A stretch of 64,000 bases of DNA. Source: Parastagonospora avenae f. sp. tritici 18332-5 (lineage: Eukaryota > Ascomycota > Dothideomycetes > Pleosporales > Phaeosphaeriaceae). Numbering within the stretch: the first letter of the stretch is position 1; every line of letters starts with the position of its first letter. The DNA lies in assembly GCA_022559985.1 (NCBI GenBank), contig JAFJTR010000065.1:111705-175704 (forward strand), read 5' to 3'. The notes below the pieces were generated by a model. That model was not told the origin of the DNA. It did not search any database and worked only from the letters and a program-made list of their open reading frames with translations. Position numbers and translations under genes: made by a program. Positions 21,272 through 30,768 of this stretch are shown piece after piece.

Positions 21272-22143
21272 GGCTGAGCTACCTAAGACAGATGACAAGA
21301 GAGTTGTGCGAGGGGAGTGCTATAGCGGACCACAGACAAGATAGGTTCTGGATTGTATCTGTGAATTGTGTCTTTCTGTGTATCAACTTGTACGCTCACA
21401 CGACGACTGTTATATAGTGTTGACATGAGTACCATAGGTATAGGACTTTCGCGGATAGCGCCTGTATCCGAGGCCTGAGACGAAATGGTATCGCGGCAAT
21501 GATAGCAGGACCCTGGTGTGAGAAATTCGATGTGGCCCTGCGCCATGGGAATTGGTGCACAGAACGGACGATCTGCCGCACAACCTTCCAAGGTTCTCTG
21601 GGCAGTTTCAGATTTTTCCAGTGACTCGTGCGACTCATTAGCGGCGACCAACCATCAATTATGTTTCCGAAGCACGCTTGTCTTCAACCGAACATTATGA
21701 ATCGCTCGTGGAGTGGCATGACCATCAATGATTGGCTGAGGGGTACATGGGTACACATCGCATTCGATGCGGCTGTGCGGCTGTTCTTCGGGAAGACAAC
21801 CGTGCTTCTGCATCTGCAGGATGGCGTGTTCAGCTGTCAAGTCGCTTGACTGTCGGTCTTCGCAATGGCCGATGGTCCAGCCAGTGAAATAAGAGCTCAA
21901 CAAACCGTTCTTCGTCCACTTGGGGCATTGCAACATTCCGACCTCGTACGAGCCCACAAGATCTTGCTTCCCAGTGACCGCTGCTCTTGGGTTGCCCCCT
22001 GTCTAATCGAACGATTCATGGATGTAAGGTCTATCAATTTGTACGTCCCAAATGCGTATTGCCTCAAAATATGGCCACATGAGACTCTGAGCATATGCAT
22101 ATACGACCCTGATAACTTTGATTAACCTCAACTTATAATAACA
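21272..22143. other. Intergenic, no gene seen
   Basis: 872 bp upstream of the monooxygenase gene and downstream of the exolyase gene (both minus strand). Only short overlapping frames on both strands; none carries a motif. Confidence 0.5.
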
Positions 22144-24933
22144 TCATGTCTCACTACTTAAGCTTCCGTTCACGCCAATACTAGATAAATCTGGGGCACC
22201 GACCAATGCCAAATTCTCAATGCCCCCAACACCATACAAAGCTGCTGCATTGGTGCTTACCCATTTCGCCTCGTCAATGGGAAGCAGGACCTCACTCCCG
22301 CTAATTCTTTCTGTCTTCCAAGGCGCATTTGGCGCAAGTCCATCTTTGCTTCCATCGCCTAGGTACTCCGACCAGACACGAGGGACTAGTGTGGCATTGT
22401 TGCGTCTGTTAGCGACATAAGCTGTGTAGCGAGAGTGTCCCTGCTTTAGGTTCAAGTTGCCAAAATCCCTGCCATAACGCGCCTTTTGCTCTGCCTTGGA
22501 GGCGCCGTAGAAGTAGCAGTAATCGAGGAAGGCATCAAGAAATGGCTGTGTGAGATTACGTTCGCCAAAGTGGTCAATGAGCTGATCGATGGTCTCAAGA
22601 ACACCAAAAACTCCCGATAGATGTGACACAGTGACATTCCCTTCGTTAGCTGGATCCGTCGGTGGTGGGCTCCAAGCTCCAGTCAGTGAGTTGTAAAGTG
22701 CTTCACCCGTCACAAAGCCGTTTTTGAGTTTGGGATACGTCTTGATAGCTTCTACAAGCTTGTCACGCGAGTCTTGAGCACGAGGACCTTGTCTCTCCCA
22801 TTCGATCAGGTAAGCTTGTGCGATACCCGCCCAGTCTGTGCCAAAATTGAGGTACAGAGCCTCCGGGTCCGGATTGTATACTACACTGGGATCGCGCACC
22901 TTTCGTCGCGCGTCTACTCTGACGAACGATTGATCGACATCCAGCACTTCGCGAATGATATCACCCGTGCGCTCATCACCGCCAGAGATATAGTAGAACG
23001 TCTTCCTGTAGACCGGTGTAGCGATGCGAGCTTGCTTAGCTGAGTCGGCCCAGTGTTGGACGCCATGTCGAGTACCGAGACCGGTGAAATTTCCTAAGTG
23101 GTAAGAATCAACTTCGCCACCGTGGCGCACTTGGTCGTGCGCAAGACGATACACATCAGCACGGCCAGTGCGTAGGAAGTAGTCCCAAAAGAAGAGATCT
23201 GGAGACAGTTCCGAGTTGTCCCAAGCATATCCGCCAATGTCATAACGCCACTGGTGTCGATCATCGTCGTAAGTATGGATTATGTCTCCATGGTCCCAGA
23301 AGCCATACCATCGGCGCTGCTCAACTTGATTCTCGTAGAACTTGACCAAGAAGTCCATGTTCGACTCAATTTTCTGTGCTTGAGCAGAGCCGACCGCTCC
23401 TGGGACATTCCAGTATGATCCGATGGCTTTTGTATCGCGAATGTGCTCAGGCTCTGGGATCAAGACGGGTGGGTCATTGGTATTGTTTGTGATTGTTGAC
23501 AGATGAGTAGGCGACGGAGTTGTGTCAAAGGCGTAAAGGTACAGCTCGTTGGTTCGGCCGACGCCATACGGTGTATTGTAGCCGCCTTCATAGTCCTCGT
23601 AGGTAATCTCCAGCGCATCTAGCTGTTTTGCGTATGTATCTTGACCCAGTCCATCATGATAAGGACGCAAGTCCATTGGTCCTGCTTGAGGACTGTAAAG
23701 CCACATGGTGATCGACCCACTATCGGTGGCAGCATTCGAGATGTCCAGGCTTGTAGGATACTTCTTCCAGAAGTCTCGTAGGCCAACAGCCAGTCCTCCG
23801 ACAGTGGCTCCACCAAGGTAAGCCAGACCTCCGGATCGAGTACCTCCAGGGATCTTGACCCAACTCTGGCCAGCTTTTGTTCGTTTCTTCAAGTTGAAGC
23901 CATCGGGTGACAGTTGACTCAAACGAAAATCGCTCCAATTAGGGATCCATTGAAGTCGATTCGTCACTCTTGAGTCCCACGAGCCCTTATTGGGTGTTGC
24001 TGTTCCATTGAACTGAGCAGATCGGACCGCTGCACCTGGGTCGCGTCTAAGGCCTGTGATGCCTTTAACCGCCTCGCGTAACAGGCCTCCATCGACGCCC
24101 GCAATGCGCACATGACGATTATGCATTTCTTCGTTCGCTAAGGGGACGTCGAAGCGGATACCGATGCCAGAGATAAAGTCCCTGTTTGAGTCGCCATCGT
24201 AGATGATGGTGTGTATGATGCGGATGGCCTCAGAGTTGGCATACAAATAGAAGCGCACCGTAAATGGTAGCCAGTCTTGGTGTTCGCCTTCCCCGTCCAA
24301 CGTATGACTGCCTTGAACAGTGACCAGTGCTCGTGCTGTGTTGCCTTTTGATACCGTGACATTTGATATCTTGCTCGTAAACGTGAAGTACTCGATGCCA
24401 GTTGGCTTGCCATCCTCATCATCGTCAGGTGTACCATTCTGAGACCTCAAGACAAGGTGCCCATTTCGACCAACTGTCTTATTACCTGCTCGAATGGATG
24501 ACACCAAAGCGCTTCCTTCTTTGGGAAATGTTGCTGCGATTTTTCCAGTATTCACTACGATCTCACTCCCGTCATCGCGCACTTCGATTCCCTGGCTTTG
24601 CCGCCTGTGGCGCGATAATGTCGAGTTGATGGATCCTGAGGCGGTGATGGTATACTCGCTGGCTGGAGAATCTGTCGCGGCGAGAGCATGTCCCGTCCAC
24701 TTGAGCGAGCCATCGGGCCAGAATGCTGTGGCCCAAGATTCCAAATTTGCGTTGCCCGAAGCTGTGAAGGTCGTCGCGTTTGATGGATGCTGTCCTTTCC
24801 CCCAAGGCAATCCAAATGTCACACCGGATATGTAATCTGGTTTCCCTTCTAGCCATTTGATCTTCAGGCTGCTAGGTTGAGCTATGGCATAACCGATCAG
24901 TAGGCTGGCTAAGCCTATGGTGTATCCCACCAT
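22144..24933 (-). CDS. Secreted PL26-like rhamnogalacturonan exolyase (PcRGLX/YetA family)
   Basis: 929 aa, one exon. The ATG at 24933 begins MVGYTIGLASLLIGYAIAQ, a signal peptide. The mature N-terminus has the family hallmark WLEGKPDYISGVTFGLPWGK and then ATAFWPDGSLKWTGHALA, as in PcRGLX (Penicillium rhamnogalacturonan exolyase, PL26) and bacterial YetA proteins. The central beta-sandwich has QWIPNWSDFRLSQLSPDGF. The C-terminal half is an alpha/alpha-toroid-like region with WYGFWDHGDIIHTYDDDRHQ, YDIGGYAWDNSELSPDLFFW and HLGNFTGLGTRHGVQHWADS. The family removes unsaturated disaccharide units from rhamnogalacturonan I. Full-length and intact. Substrate specificity is inferred from the family only. 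Confidence 0.8.
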   Translation of the reverse strand: MVGYTIGLASLLIGYAIAQPSSLKIKWLEGKPDYISGVTFGLPWGKGQHPSNATTFTASGNANLESWATAFWPDGSLKWTGHALAATDSPASEYTITASGSINSTLSRHRRQSQGIEVRDDGSEIVVNTGKIAATFPKEGSALVSSIRAGNKTVGRNGHLVLRSQNGTPDDDEDGKPTGIEYFTFTSKISNVTVSKGNTARALVTVQGSHTLDGEGEHQDWLPFTVRFYLYANSEAIRIIHTIIYDGDSNRDFISGIGIRFDVPLANEEMHNRHVRIAGVDGGLLREAVKGITGLRRDPGAAVRSAQFNGTATPNKGSWDSRVTNRLQWIPNWSDFRLSQLSPDGFNLKKRTKAGQSWVKIPGGTRSGGLAYLGGATVGGLAVGLRDFWKKYPTSLDISNAATDSGSITMWLYSPQAGPMDLRPYHDGLGQDTYAKQLDALEITYEDYEGGYNTPYGVGRTNELYLYAFDTTPSPTHLSTITNNTNDPPVLIPEPEHIRDTKAIGSYWNVPGAVGSAQAQKIESNMDFLVKFYENQVEQRRWYGFWDHGDIIHTYDDDRHQWRYDIGGYAWDNSELSPDLFFWDYFLRTGRADVYRLAHDQVRHGGEVDSYHLGNFTGLGTRHGVQHWADSAKQARIATPVYRKTFYYISGGDERTGDIIREVLDVDQSFVRVDARRKVRDPSVVYNPDPEALYLNFGTDWAGIAQAYLIEWERQGPRAQDSRDKLVEAIKTYPKLKNGFVTGEALYNSLTGAWSPPPTDPANEGNVTVSHLSGVFGVLETIDQLIDHFGERNLTQPFLDAFLDYCYFYGASKAEQKARYGRDFGNLNLKQGHSRYTAYVANRRNNATLVPRVWSEYLGDGSKDGLAPNAPWKTERISGSEVLLPIDEAKWVSTNAAALYGVGGIENLALVGAPDLSSIGVNGSLSSET

Positions 24934-25644
24934 TATGGATACGTAAAGAACAATACAGGGCACGAGGTTTGCGCAATTTTTTATCTATGTTAGGATGCAG
25001 TTCAATTTATACCTGCATTTCACCAACTATAACCAAACACGGCTCCTTCACGGGCTCCATGTCGCCATCCAATATCCGGTGGATCATCTCGACTGAGGCA
25101 GGATGCATATCAGCTAGTCCATAACCACCAACTTCGAAGAATTTCTGGAAGAATGCTATGCAGCTTTAGGGTAGTCTTCTGCGGGGGTCGCGGAGAAAGC
25201 TGCCCATTTGGGCAGGTGTGGACCTCTCAAGGCCCTCGCCATTTTTCCGCACGCTTCGGCTTGGGATAGGTAACAGCAGCCGACTCCTGCACATTGCGCG
25301 AAGCGTGCGCAAATCACGACAACGAACTATGCCAAGATAGGAAGTGGGACAATGTTCGAACATGACATATGGTGCTATACTTGAAAACATGACACAATTC
25401 CACGTGAGCACTTTCTCTCAATAGTCTTCAATTCATTCTAAACGATTCCTTTTTGTGTCACACAAGTGGCCTCTGCTTGATTATACGGCAGTTTGCAAGA
25501 AACAAAGTGGTACTTGACAGAAAACAACATGGCTCCTGCGATGAAAGTAGTCCTGGAAAGTACTATCATATTCAAGTCAATAGAATCGACGACCTGACTT
25601 TTTCTTTGTCGTTACTTGCCGTAGGATCTATTCTGGGTTCTAGT
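24934..25644. other. Intergenic, promoter of exolyase gene
   Basis: 711 bp between two minus-strand genes. It holds the upstream region of the exolyase gene. No recognised element. Confidence 0.45.
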
Positions 25645-27069
25645 TTAGTCTTCCCGAACATTGTTCAGCGTCCATAATTGACCGGCCCACTGTTCCTTCA
25701 CAACAGGCCAGATCTCCTCTGGTGGCAAGACGAAGCCACCCCCAGCAGCATCTTGCGGGCTCAACTCCATAGTCCACGAGTGTTTGGCGCCATGCGCAAC
25801 GTAGTGATGATCTCTCGAGTTACCGGTCGAAAAGTACAGGATCTGACAGCCAGGACCGAAGTCGTAAATGCTGCCACGTTCGCTTGCAGCCATGATTGCT
25901 TGAGCTGTACCATTCGCGACTTCCAACATCCGTGGTAAGGTTTCAGGAAGTGGATCGCACGAGTAACCGTATGGTGTTAGAATGAGCTGGCTATAGGAAT
26001 GAAAGTCAATGAAGGAGCGAATGCCTGCAGGGGTCGCTGCGAGCTTCGCAGAAAGTCCATCCATGGCTTGGTTCTCTGGTGTATCACCAGGCGCAAGACC
26101 ACGATAAGTCTGACCACAAGGGTCGGGCGTAGATCCACCTCCCGGAGGCTCAGCCGCCCATTCAGTGACCCAGTTCCTGTTTCCGTCCGTCCCAAGACAG
26201 GTTGTGTTCACGCTAGGGCGTGGTTGACGATTTTTACGCCATAGTCTATCGTTGGTTTGAGTGTAGAGAAAGCCTGCGATGAGTGAGCTTGGCGGCATCT
26301 CCAAGTGTGATAGATTGGTAGCGAATGCTTACCATCAGGGTTATGGAACGGCACGAGGTAGAAATCATAGTGGTCCAAGAACGATGTGACGTTGCCATCA
26401 CCGGATTTGTAGCCGTCAATAAGCTGGTAAGCAAGATATTCGATCACCATAGTCGAGATCCACTGCTCTTTCGTAAGTAACAGTACGATCAAACTCTCAA
26501 AATTGCCGACTTACCTCTCGCGCATGAACTGTGGCGTGCCAGAGTATTACAGGCTTATCCGTTGCCCCGCTATCCTTCTCATCTCCAAACAGATGAAATG
26601 CGTGAATGCTCCGATTCTCGTAGCTCTTGCCAATTTCAAACTTCTTGGAATTCTTTGGGAAGGCCTGTACAAGATCGTCCCACCACGTTAAGTGGTCCGC
26701 ATAATCGTGGTATGTATCAAACCATGAGAGATCAGGCAACTCCCCACGTTTGTGCAGTGCGCGATTGAAGGTCGATGGTTTGTCCGCCAATCCAATGGAA
26801 CTACCCAAGTCTGTGTTCAGCAGACGTGCGTTGAGTCCAAGTGTGTTGAAGTGCGCAACGTCTTCCGGTGGAACGGCTATGGACAGACTATCGCGTATGG
26901 GATGAGTGTGATATCTGGAGAAGCGCCTCTCTAGTTCGTAGGCTTCCTGAGCTGACGCGAGTGTAACGCTATACACGTGATAACCATCGTAGCTCGGATT
27001 AGCGTCCCTGGCAGCAAGAGGCGATGCTGCTACAAGAGGCGCCAGACAAAGAATACTGGTCCACTTCAT
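25645..27069 (-). CDS. Secreted zinc carboxypeptidase, M14A type
   Basis: 437 aa in three exons: 26515-27069, 26333-26462 and 25645-26273 (introns 52 and 59 nt, donors GTAAGT and GTAAGC). A signal peptide MKWTSILCLAPLVAASPLA is followed by a ~100-residue propeptide. The zinc site HxxE is HAREW, split by intron 1 after HARE. The third ligand is in SFIDFHSYSQLILTPYGY, the substrate-carboxylate residues lie in GTDGNRNWVTEW, and the catalytic Glu is in SWTMELSP. These are carboxypeptidase A/B features; it is not the Ecm14 pseudo-enzyme, which lacks ligands. It probably trims peptides outside the cell after zymogen activation. It neighbours another secreted hydrolase. Confidence 0.92.
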
Positions 27070-28295
27070 GTTGGTATCGTTGGCGAAGGAAGGGCGGTTC
27101 GGAAGGGCTGTGCGAAATTTGTCCTAGGTTTTCGGACCGAACACTCCCGCAGAGTTCCTGGTGATTGACATGTAGCATATGCGAGCTTAGATATATCCTT
27201 TCAACTTGCACGCGTCGACAACAGCTTATCGCTTGCCCAGCCAACACTTGAGCAAAAGTAGTGAGGAACAGCGAAAGACCTTCCTACTTCTCGGCATGGG
27301 TAGGGGTCGAGGTGCATATTCGTCATGTCGCTCAGCTTGGTATCGATGCCTAAAGAGGAAGCTGTATACCTTCGGCTATATGAGATCTGGGCATTCTCTT
27401 GGCCAGCGATTGAGCGACCGTCCCATATATCTATTTAGATCAAGAAAGCTCCTAGGTCTGCGGTGTATGACATCATCATGAACGAGGAAAGGGTTTCTAT
27501 GTCCCATTTGTGAACTTGGGGTGCATTCTTACATACTCGCAGCAGTTGCAGCTGGCTAAGCAATTGGTTAATGAGCCCAATGACGCTGTGAAAGGGCGAG
27601 ATATGTCTGTACGGCTCAAACAGAAGACCCTAAAGTCGAGCGAGCTTCTGTGACCTGTGGAGCTTCCAAGTAGTCTACTTCGTAGTTGCACGACGACATG
27701 TTGCAGCCAACGCCTGCAACTTCCGTGGACGCAGGATGCATGCGTAGTGATTGGTGTTTGATGCAACTAGTACATGTGCTTGCGCAATTGATGCAAGATG
27801 CGTGCTCAAAAGAATACGCAGGGCATGTTGGGTGAGCTGATCGTTAGAGGGGTCACGACGCGACAAGAAAGGGTTTTGCACTAGGCCGAGGATGCTTAGC
27901 GTTGACGCGGCTCTTTCACAATCGTGCCCAACGGATACCGAACTTCTTCATCGCCATTATGACTCCTTCACGATGCCGTGTAATGCCTATCGATGGATTG
28001 ACCGAGTTCGAGTAATACTATGTACTCTCGATGAAGAACATAGAAGACGATTGCTCAGAGATGGTCTTGAAGAGACACAGCCGAAATGAACAATGAAGAG
28101 CTTCGTCGAATCGTCTCAGCTAGTCTGAAACGTTACACAATGTTAGCCATCCATGGCTAGGCTGGGAAGTCTACAAGTGACAGGAGTGAATCAATCCTGA
28201 TTGTAGGACCCTCGAGACCTAATGGCTGCGCCCTCGACTGTATAATCCTTCTACCGATTTGCACCCTTATCTCCACTACGAGCCAACGCAACTAA
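27070..28295. other. Intergenic, no gene supported
   Basis: 1226 bp. It includes the carboxypeptidase promoter on the left. Several open frames of 60-90 codons exist on both strands, but none begins and ends with plausible signals or shows a motif. Confidence 0.5.
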
Positions 28296-29211
28296 ATGGC
28301 TCAACCACTTCCAATCGCGGTCATCACCCAACTGATGCCCGCCGCAGACATAGCTCGACCAACTGTCACCGGAGTTCTAGCACTGCAGCCAACGGCCTTC
28401 CTGAAAGGATGGCGAAAACTGCCCGACGAATTAAAAGTGCAAATTCTCGGTCACGCTCTTCCAGTCGGTCGCCACTTTGACCATCGAGACTTTACATTAG
28501 CTGGCCAATTCGATGAACTAAGTGCCATACAATACCACAAACACGTCTTGCCCCTTCTTTCCATCCCCGAGCTTGCAGGTCTGGTCACAGAAGTCTCCTA
28601 CGCCAAGAACTTCATGGATATTGACCTTGTAGGTTATTCTTCTGAAGCCGGCAGTACCATCGCACTGACGGAAATGCAGCCTTCCAAGCACGATTTACCT
28701 ATCAGAGTGTCGCCGCCACGATTGCAGCCGCTACATCCCCCGATGCAAGCACGCCCATATGTGCGGCACTTGGTCATCAACATCCCAGAACTCGTACCCA
28801 AGACCATTGATTTCCTCCAGCATTTGGCGTCAGACGATCTGGGCATGAACAAGCTTCACAGTGCAGTCCTCATCTTCTCATGTTGCGGAACGGATCGCGA
28901 CCAAATGCTCGATCTCCTTTCCTCTCTAGCACCGATCGAGATTCCCACACGAAAGCTGGAGATTTACGTTCCATCACGACTATGACTGGTTTCTTCGGGG
29001 CCATCCACCAGGTTCATCAGTCATATTGCCTGATCCCTTGGAGATGCCGCTACTCGAGAAGCTGACCGTCCGGTCAAAGGGCAGAAAGGTTCGTGGGAGG
29101 CTTGACCGAATCCATACACTGAGAGGCAAGCCGTCCACGGTCCGAGCTCGGCCTACAGCCGATTTCGCAAAGCGAAGGAGGGTCACTCAGAAGGTTGTAG
29201 AAATGAAATAG
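28296..29211 (+). pseudogene. F-box-like protein gene with an apparent frameshift
   Basis: The ATG at 28296 opens a 229-codon frame with an F-box-like segment, FLKGWRKLPDELKVQILGHA, and stops at 28983-28985. The neighbouring frame is open across the stop and continues to 29211 with protein-like sequence: HHDYDWFLRGHPPG, then PLEMPLLEKLTVRSKGRKVR and a basic tail. This is how short pleosporalean F-box proteins usually end. No intron with GT-AG ends puts the two frames in phase. So the gene carries a one-base indel relative to its ancestor near 28970-28980, or there is a sequence error. If expressed as is, the product lacks about 75 C-terminal residues. F-box proteins are SCF ubiquitin-ligase adaptors. 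Confidence 0.6.
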
Positions 29212-29507
29212 TGGAGGTCACGGGTGTTGGGAGAGTGGAGGGAGCACCAAGCACGGCCGACTATCCAGACTTGGGCGACAGGCACAAGAATGTGAAGGAA
29301 GCTTATAGAGGCTCGGAATGGACAACGGTGATTTGCAGAAGCAGCCTCGGCTGAATGAAAAATCTAATAGATGAGATTTCTGAACACAGATGCGAGCAAC
29401 AACTCAGAAGTGCTCTAGTGATTTGCGCATATCAATTCACTATCAAAAAAACCCAAGATGTGCTGTAGGCAAGCGAGTGAAGTACTGTCCTAACATGCTG
29501 CAAAGGC

Positions 29508-29513
29508 AAAAAA
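29508..29513 (-). terminator. Pol III T-tract terminator
   Basis: Six consecutive T on the minus strand, ten bases after the tRNA discriminator base. This is the expected terminator for RNA polymerase III and supports active tRNA transcription. Confidence 0.75.
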
Positions 29514-29523
29514 GTATTTGTTA

Positions 29524-29656
29524 TGACCTAACCAGGGGTCGCTAGTGTGTGTTAGTGGAGGCTCGAACACTTGGTGTGTTGCTGTAACTTACAACCTGGA
29601 ATCTCTTGATTACTGCGGAATCGTAGTCAAGCGCCTTGCCATTGGGCCATTAGGCC
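29524..29656 (-). tRNA. tRNA-Arg(ACG) with anticodon-loop intron and T-loop insert
   Basis: Reading the minus strand: acceptor 29656-29650 (GGCCTAA) pairs with 29531-29525 (TTAGGTC, one G-U). The A box TGGCCCAATGG lies at 29649-29639. The anticodon stem CTTGA/TCAAG (29631-29627 and 29609-29605) encloses loop CTACGA plus A38, with anticodon ACG at 29624-29622. A 10-nt intron (29620-29611) sits after position 37, the canonical place. The T stem CCAGG/CCTGG (29599-29595, 29536-29532) is perfect, and the T-loop TT...CGACC is interrupted by a 51-nt insert (29592-29542). With both inserts out, the RNA is a normal 72-nt cloverleaf with discriminator A. All helices are intact, so decay of a pseudogene is unlikely. 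A34 would be edited to inosine, reading CGU, CGC and CGA. Confidence 0.85.
29542..29592 (-). other. Spliceosomal-type intron within the tRNA T-loop
   Basis: This 51-nt insert begins GTAAGTTACA, contains CACTAAC (branch A about 11 nt from the end) and ends CACTAG. These are the donor, branch and acceptor of ordinary fungal mRNA introns, and the length equals that of many introns in this window (45-60 nt). It lies between T55 and C56, so the B box GGTTCGACCCC exists only after removal. Inside the insert, GTGTTCGAGCC resembles a replacement B box. I see no bulge-helix-bulge that would suit the tRNA endonuclease. Confidence 0.75.
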
Positions 29657-29701
29657 AGTTTTACAACTGTTGATGGGAGAGTCATAAACCCTATAACATA
29701 T

Positions 29702-29759
29702 ATTGTGTGTATTCTTGCGGCTACCCCACGATTGTGTGTATTCTTGCGGCTACCCCACG
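29702..29759. repeat. Two exact tandem copies of a 29-bp unit
   Basis: The unit starts attgtgtgtattcttgcggc and is repeated without change at 29702-29730 and 29731-29759. It lies 46 bp upstream of the tRNA start. No function is known. Confidence 0.9.
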
Positions 29760-30000
29760 ATGTGTAGCGCCCCGCGACGAACAACGCTTGCGACCCACAT
29801 GCCCCTCCTCATTCATCACCGCAAACACGACTATCAGAGGCTACGACGTTTGTACATCGTGAATATGGCACTAACAGCGCATCACACCCGTTTGTATAGC
29901 CCGCCTGATTTATATAAATTTATCACTTGAGCTCGCAAAAGCTTTTTTCTCGAGTATCAACTGTGTAGATCGACGGAAAACCAGAGCTCAACCATTTATC
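29760..30000 (+). promoter_or_regulatory. Upstream region of the Nudix gene
   Basis: The spacer before the Nudix start contains TATATAAA-like sequence (tttatataaatttatc, about 29909-29924) roughly 80 bp upstream of the ATG, a plausible TATA region. Confidence 0.4.
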
Positions 30001-30768
30001 ATGGCTGACAACCCACGTATTTTCACGCCACTCATTGCCCAGTATTCTGGCGACAATTTCGTAGTCGGCGGCGGCGTAGCCATATTCCATCTTGCGACTA
30101 GCAGAGTCGTGATTTGCAGCGCCGCAGACCGTCGTGGTACCAAGTACTACTTCCTCCCCAAGGGCCGTCGAGATGCTGGCGAAGAGAGCGGACCAGGCGC
30201 AGAGCGCGAAGGATACGAAGAGGTTGGTGCATTCTTTTATAGCATATCATCTTTCACAGCGCTTACCGATTTGTTCTAGAGCGGATACCGCAACCGTCTT
30301 CTCCCACTGCCCACCCAACATCGCCAGCCGCAAGCACACCCGCGCGTCCACGCACAGCCCACGACCGCTGAACCTGTCTGGATGCAACTCATGCCTCTAG
30401 GAACTAGGCAGTATGTCTTGTATTGGTACATTGCCGAGACCCTGCCTCCCAACCTGGAGACAGAGCTCGAGACAGAAGTAGGCGCGGCATACAAGCCCCC
30501 GCCAGCTTTCCCTCGAAACCTGTCTCTTCGCGAGCGTATCAAGCTTGAGCCCGAGGGCTACGAGCCGTTGCATCACGAGGGCACGGGCGTAGATGAGGAA
30601 GAGCAGACATACGAGAGTCACCTTGTGCCGGTCGAAGAGGCAGTCCTGAAGCTGGGCGGCAGGAATAGCGTCATGGCCGATGTCGTGCTCAAGGGCTGGC
30701 AGGGTATTCAGGACCGTCTTGCGATTGAGGATGCGGCTACATCGACTAGTCCAGAGGCCATAGCATGA
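30001..30768 (+). CDS. Nudix hydrolase
   Basis: 236 aa in two exons (30001-30222, 30280-30768; 57-nt intron, donor GTTGGT, acceptor TAG). Nudix proteins hydrolyse nucleoside diphosphates linked to another group, needing Mg2+. The Nudix box GX5EX7REX2EEXG is complete only after splicing: GRRDAGEESGPGAEREGYEE from exon 1 joined to SGYR from exon 2. The N-terminus shows FVVGGGVAIFHLATSRVVIC, and YYFLPKGR leads into the box. The C-terminal half has YVLYWYIAE and the charged LVPVEEAVLKLGGRNSVMAD. Substrate unknown; diadenosine, dinucleotide or inositol pyrophosphate types are all possible. Cytosolic, no targeting signal. Confidence 0.9.

Noticed and set aside
22144..27069. Secreted lyase and carboxypeptidase as a functional cluster
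   Set aside because: They are neighbours on one strand, but with separate long promoters and unrelated substrates; no evidence of joint control.
29524..29656. Decayed tRNA pseudogene
   Set aside because: Every stem, both promoter boxes (after splicing) and the terminator are intact, which random decay would not leave. Still possible without RNA evidence.
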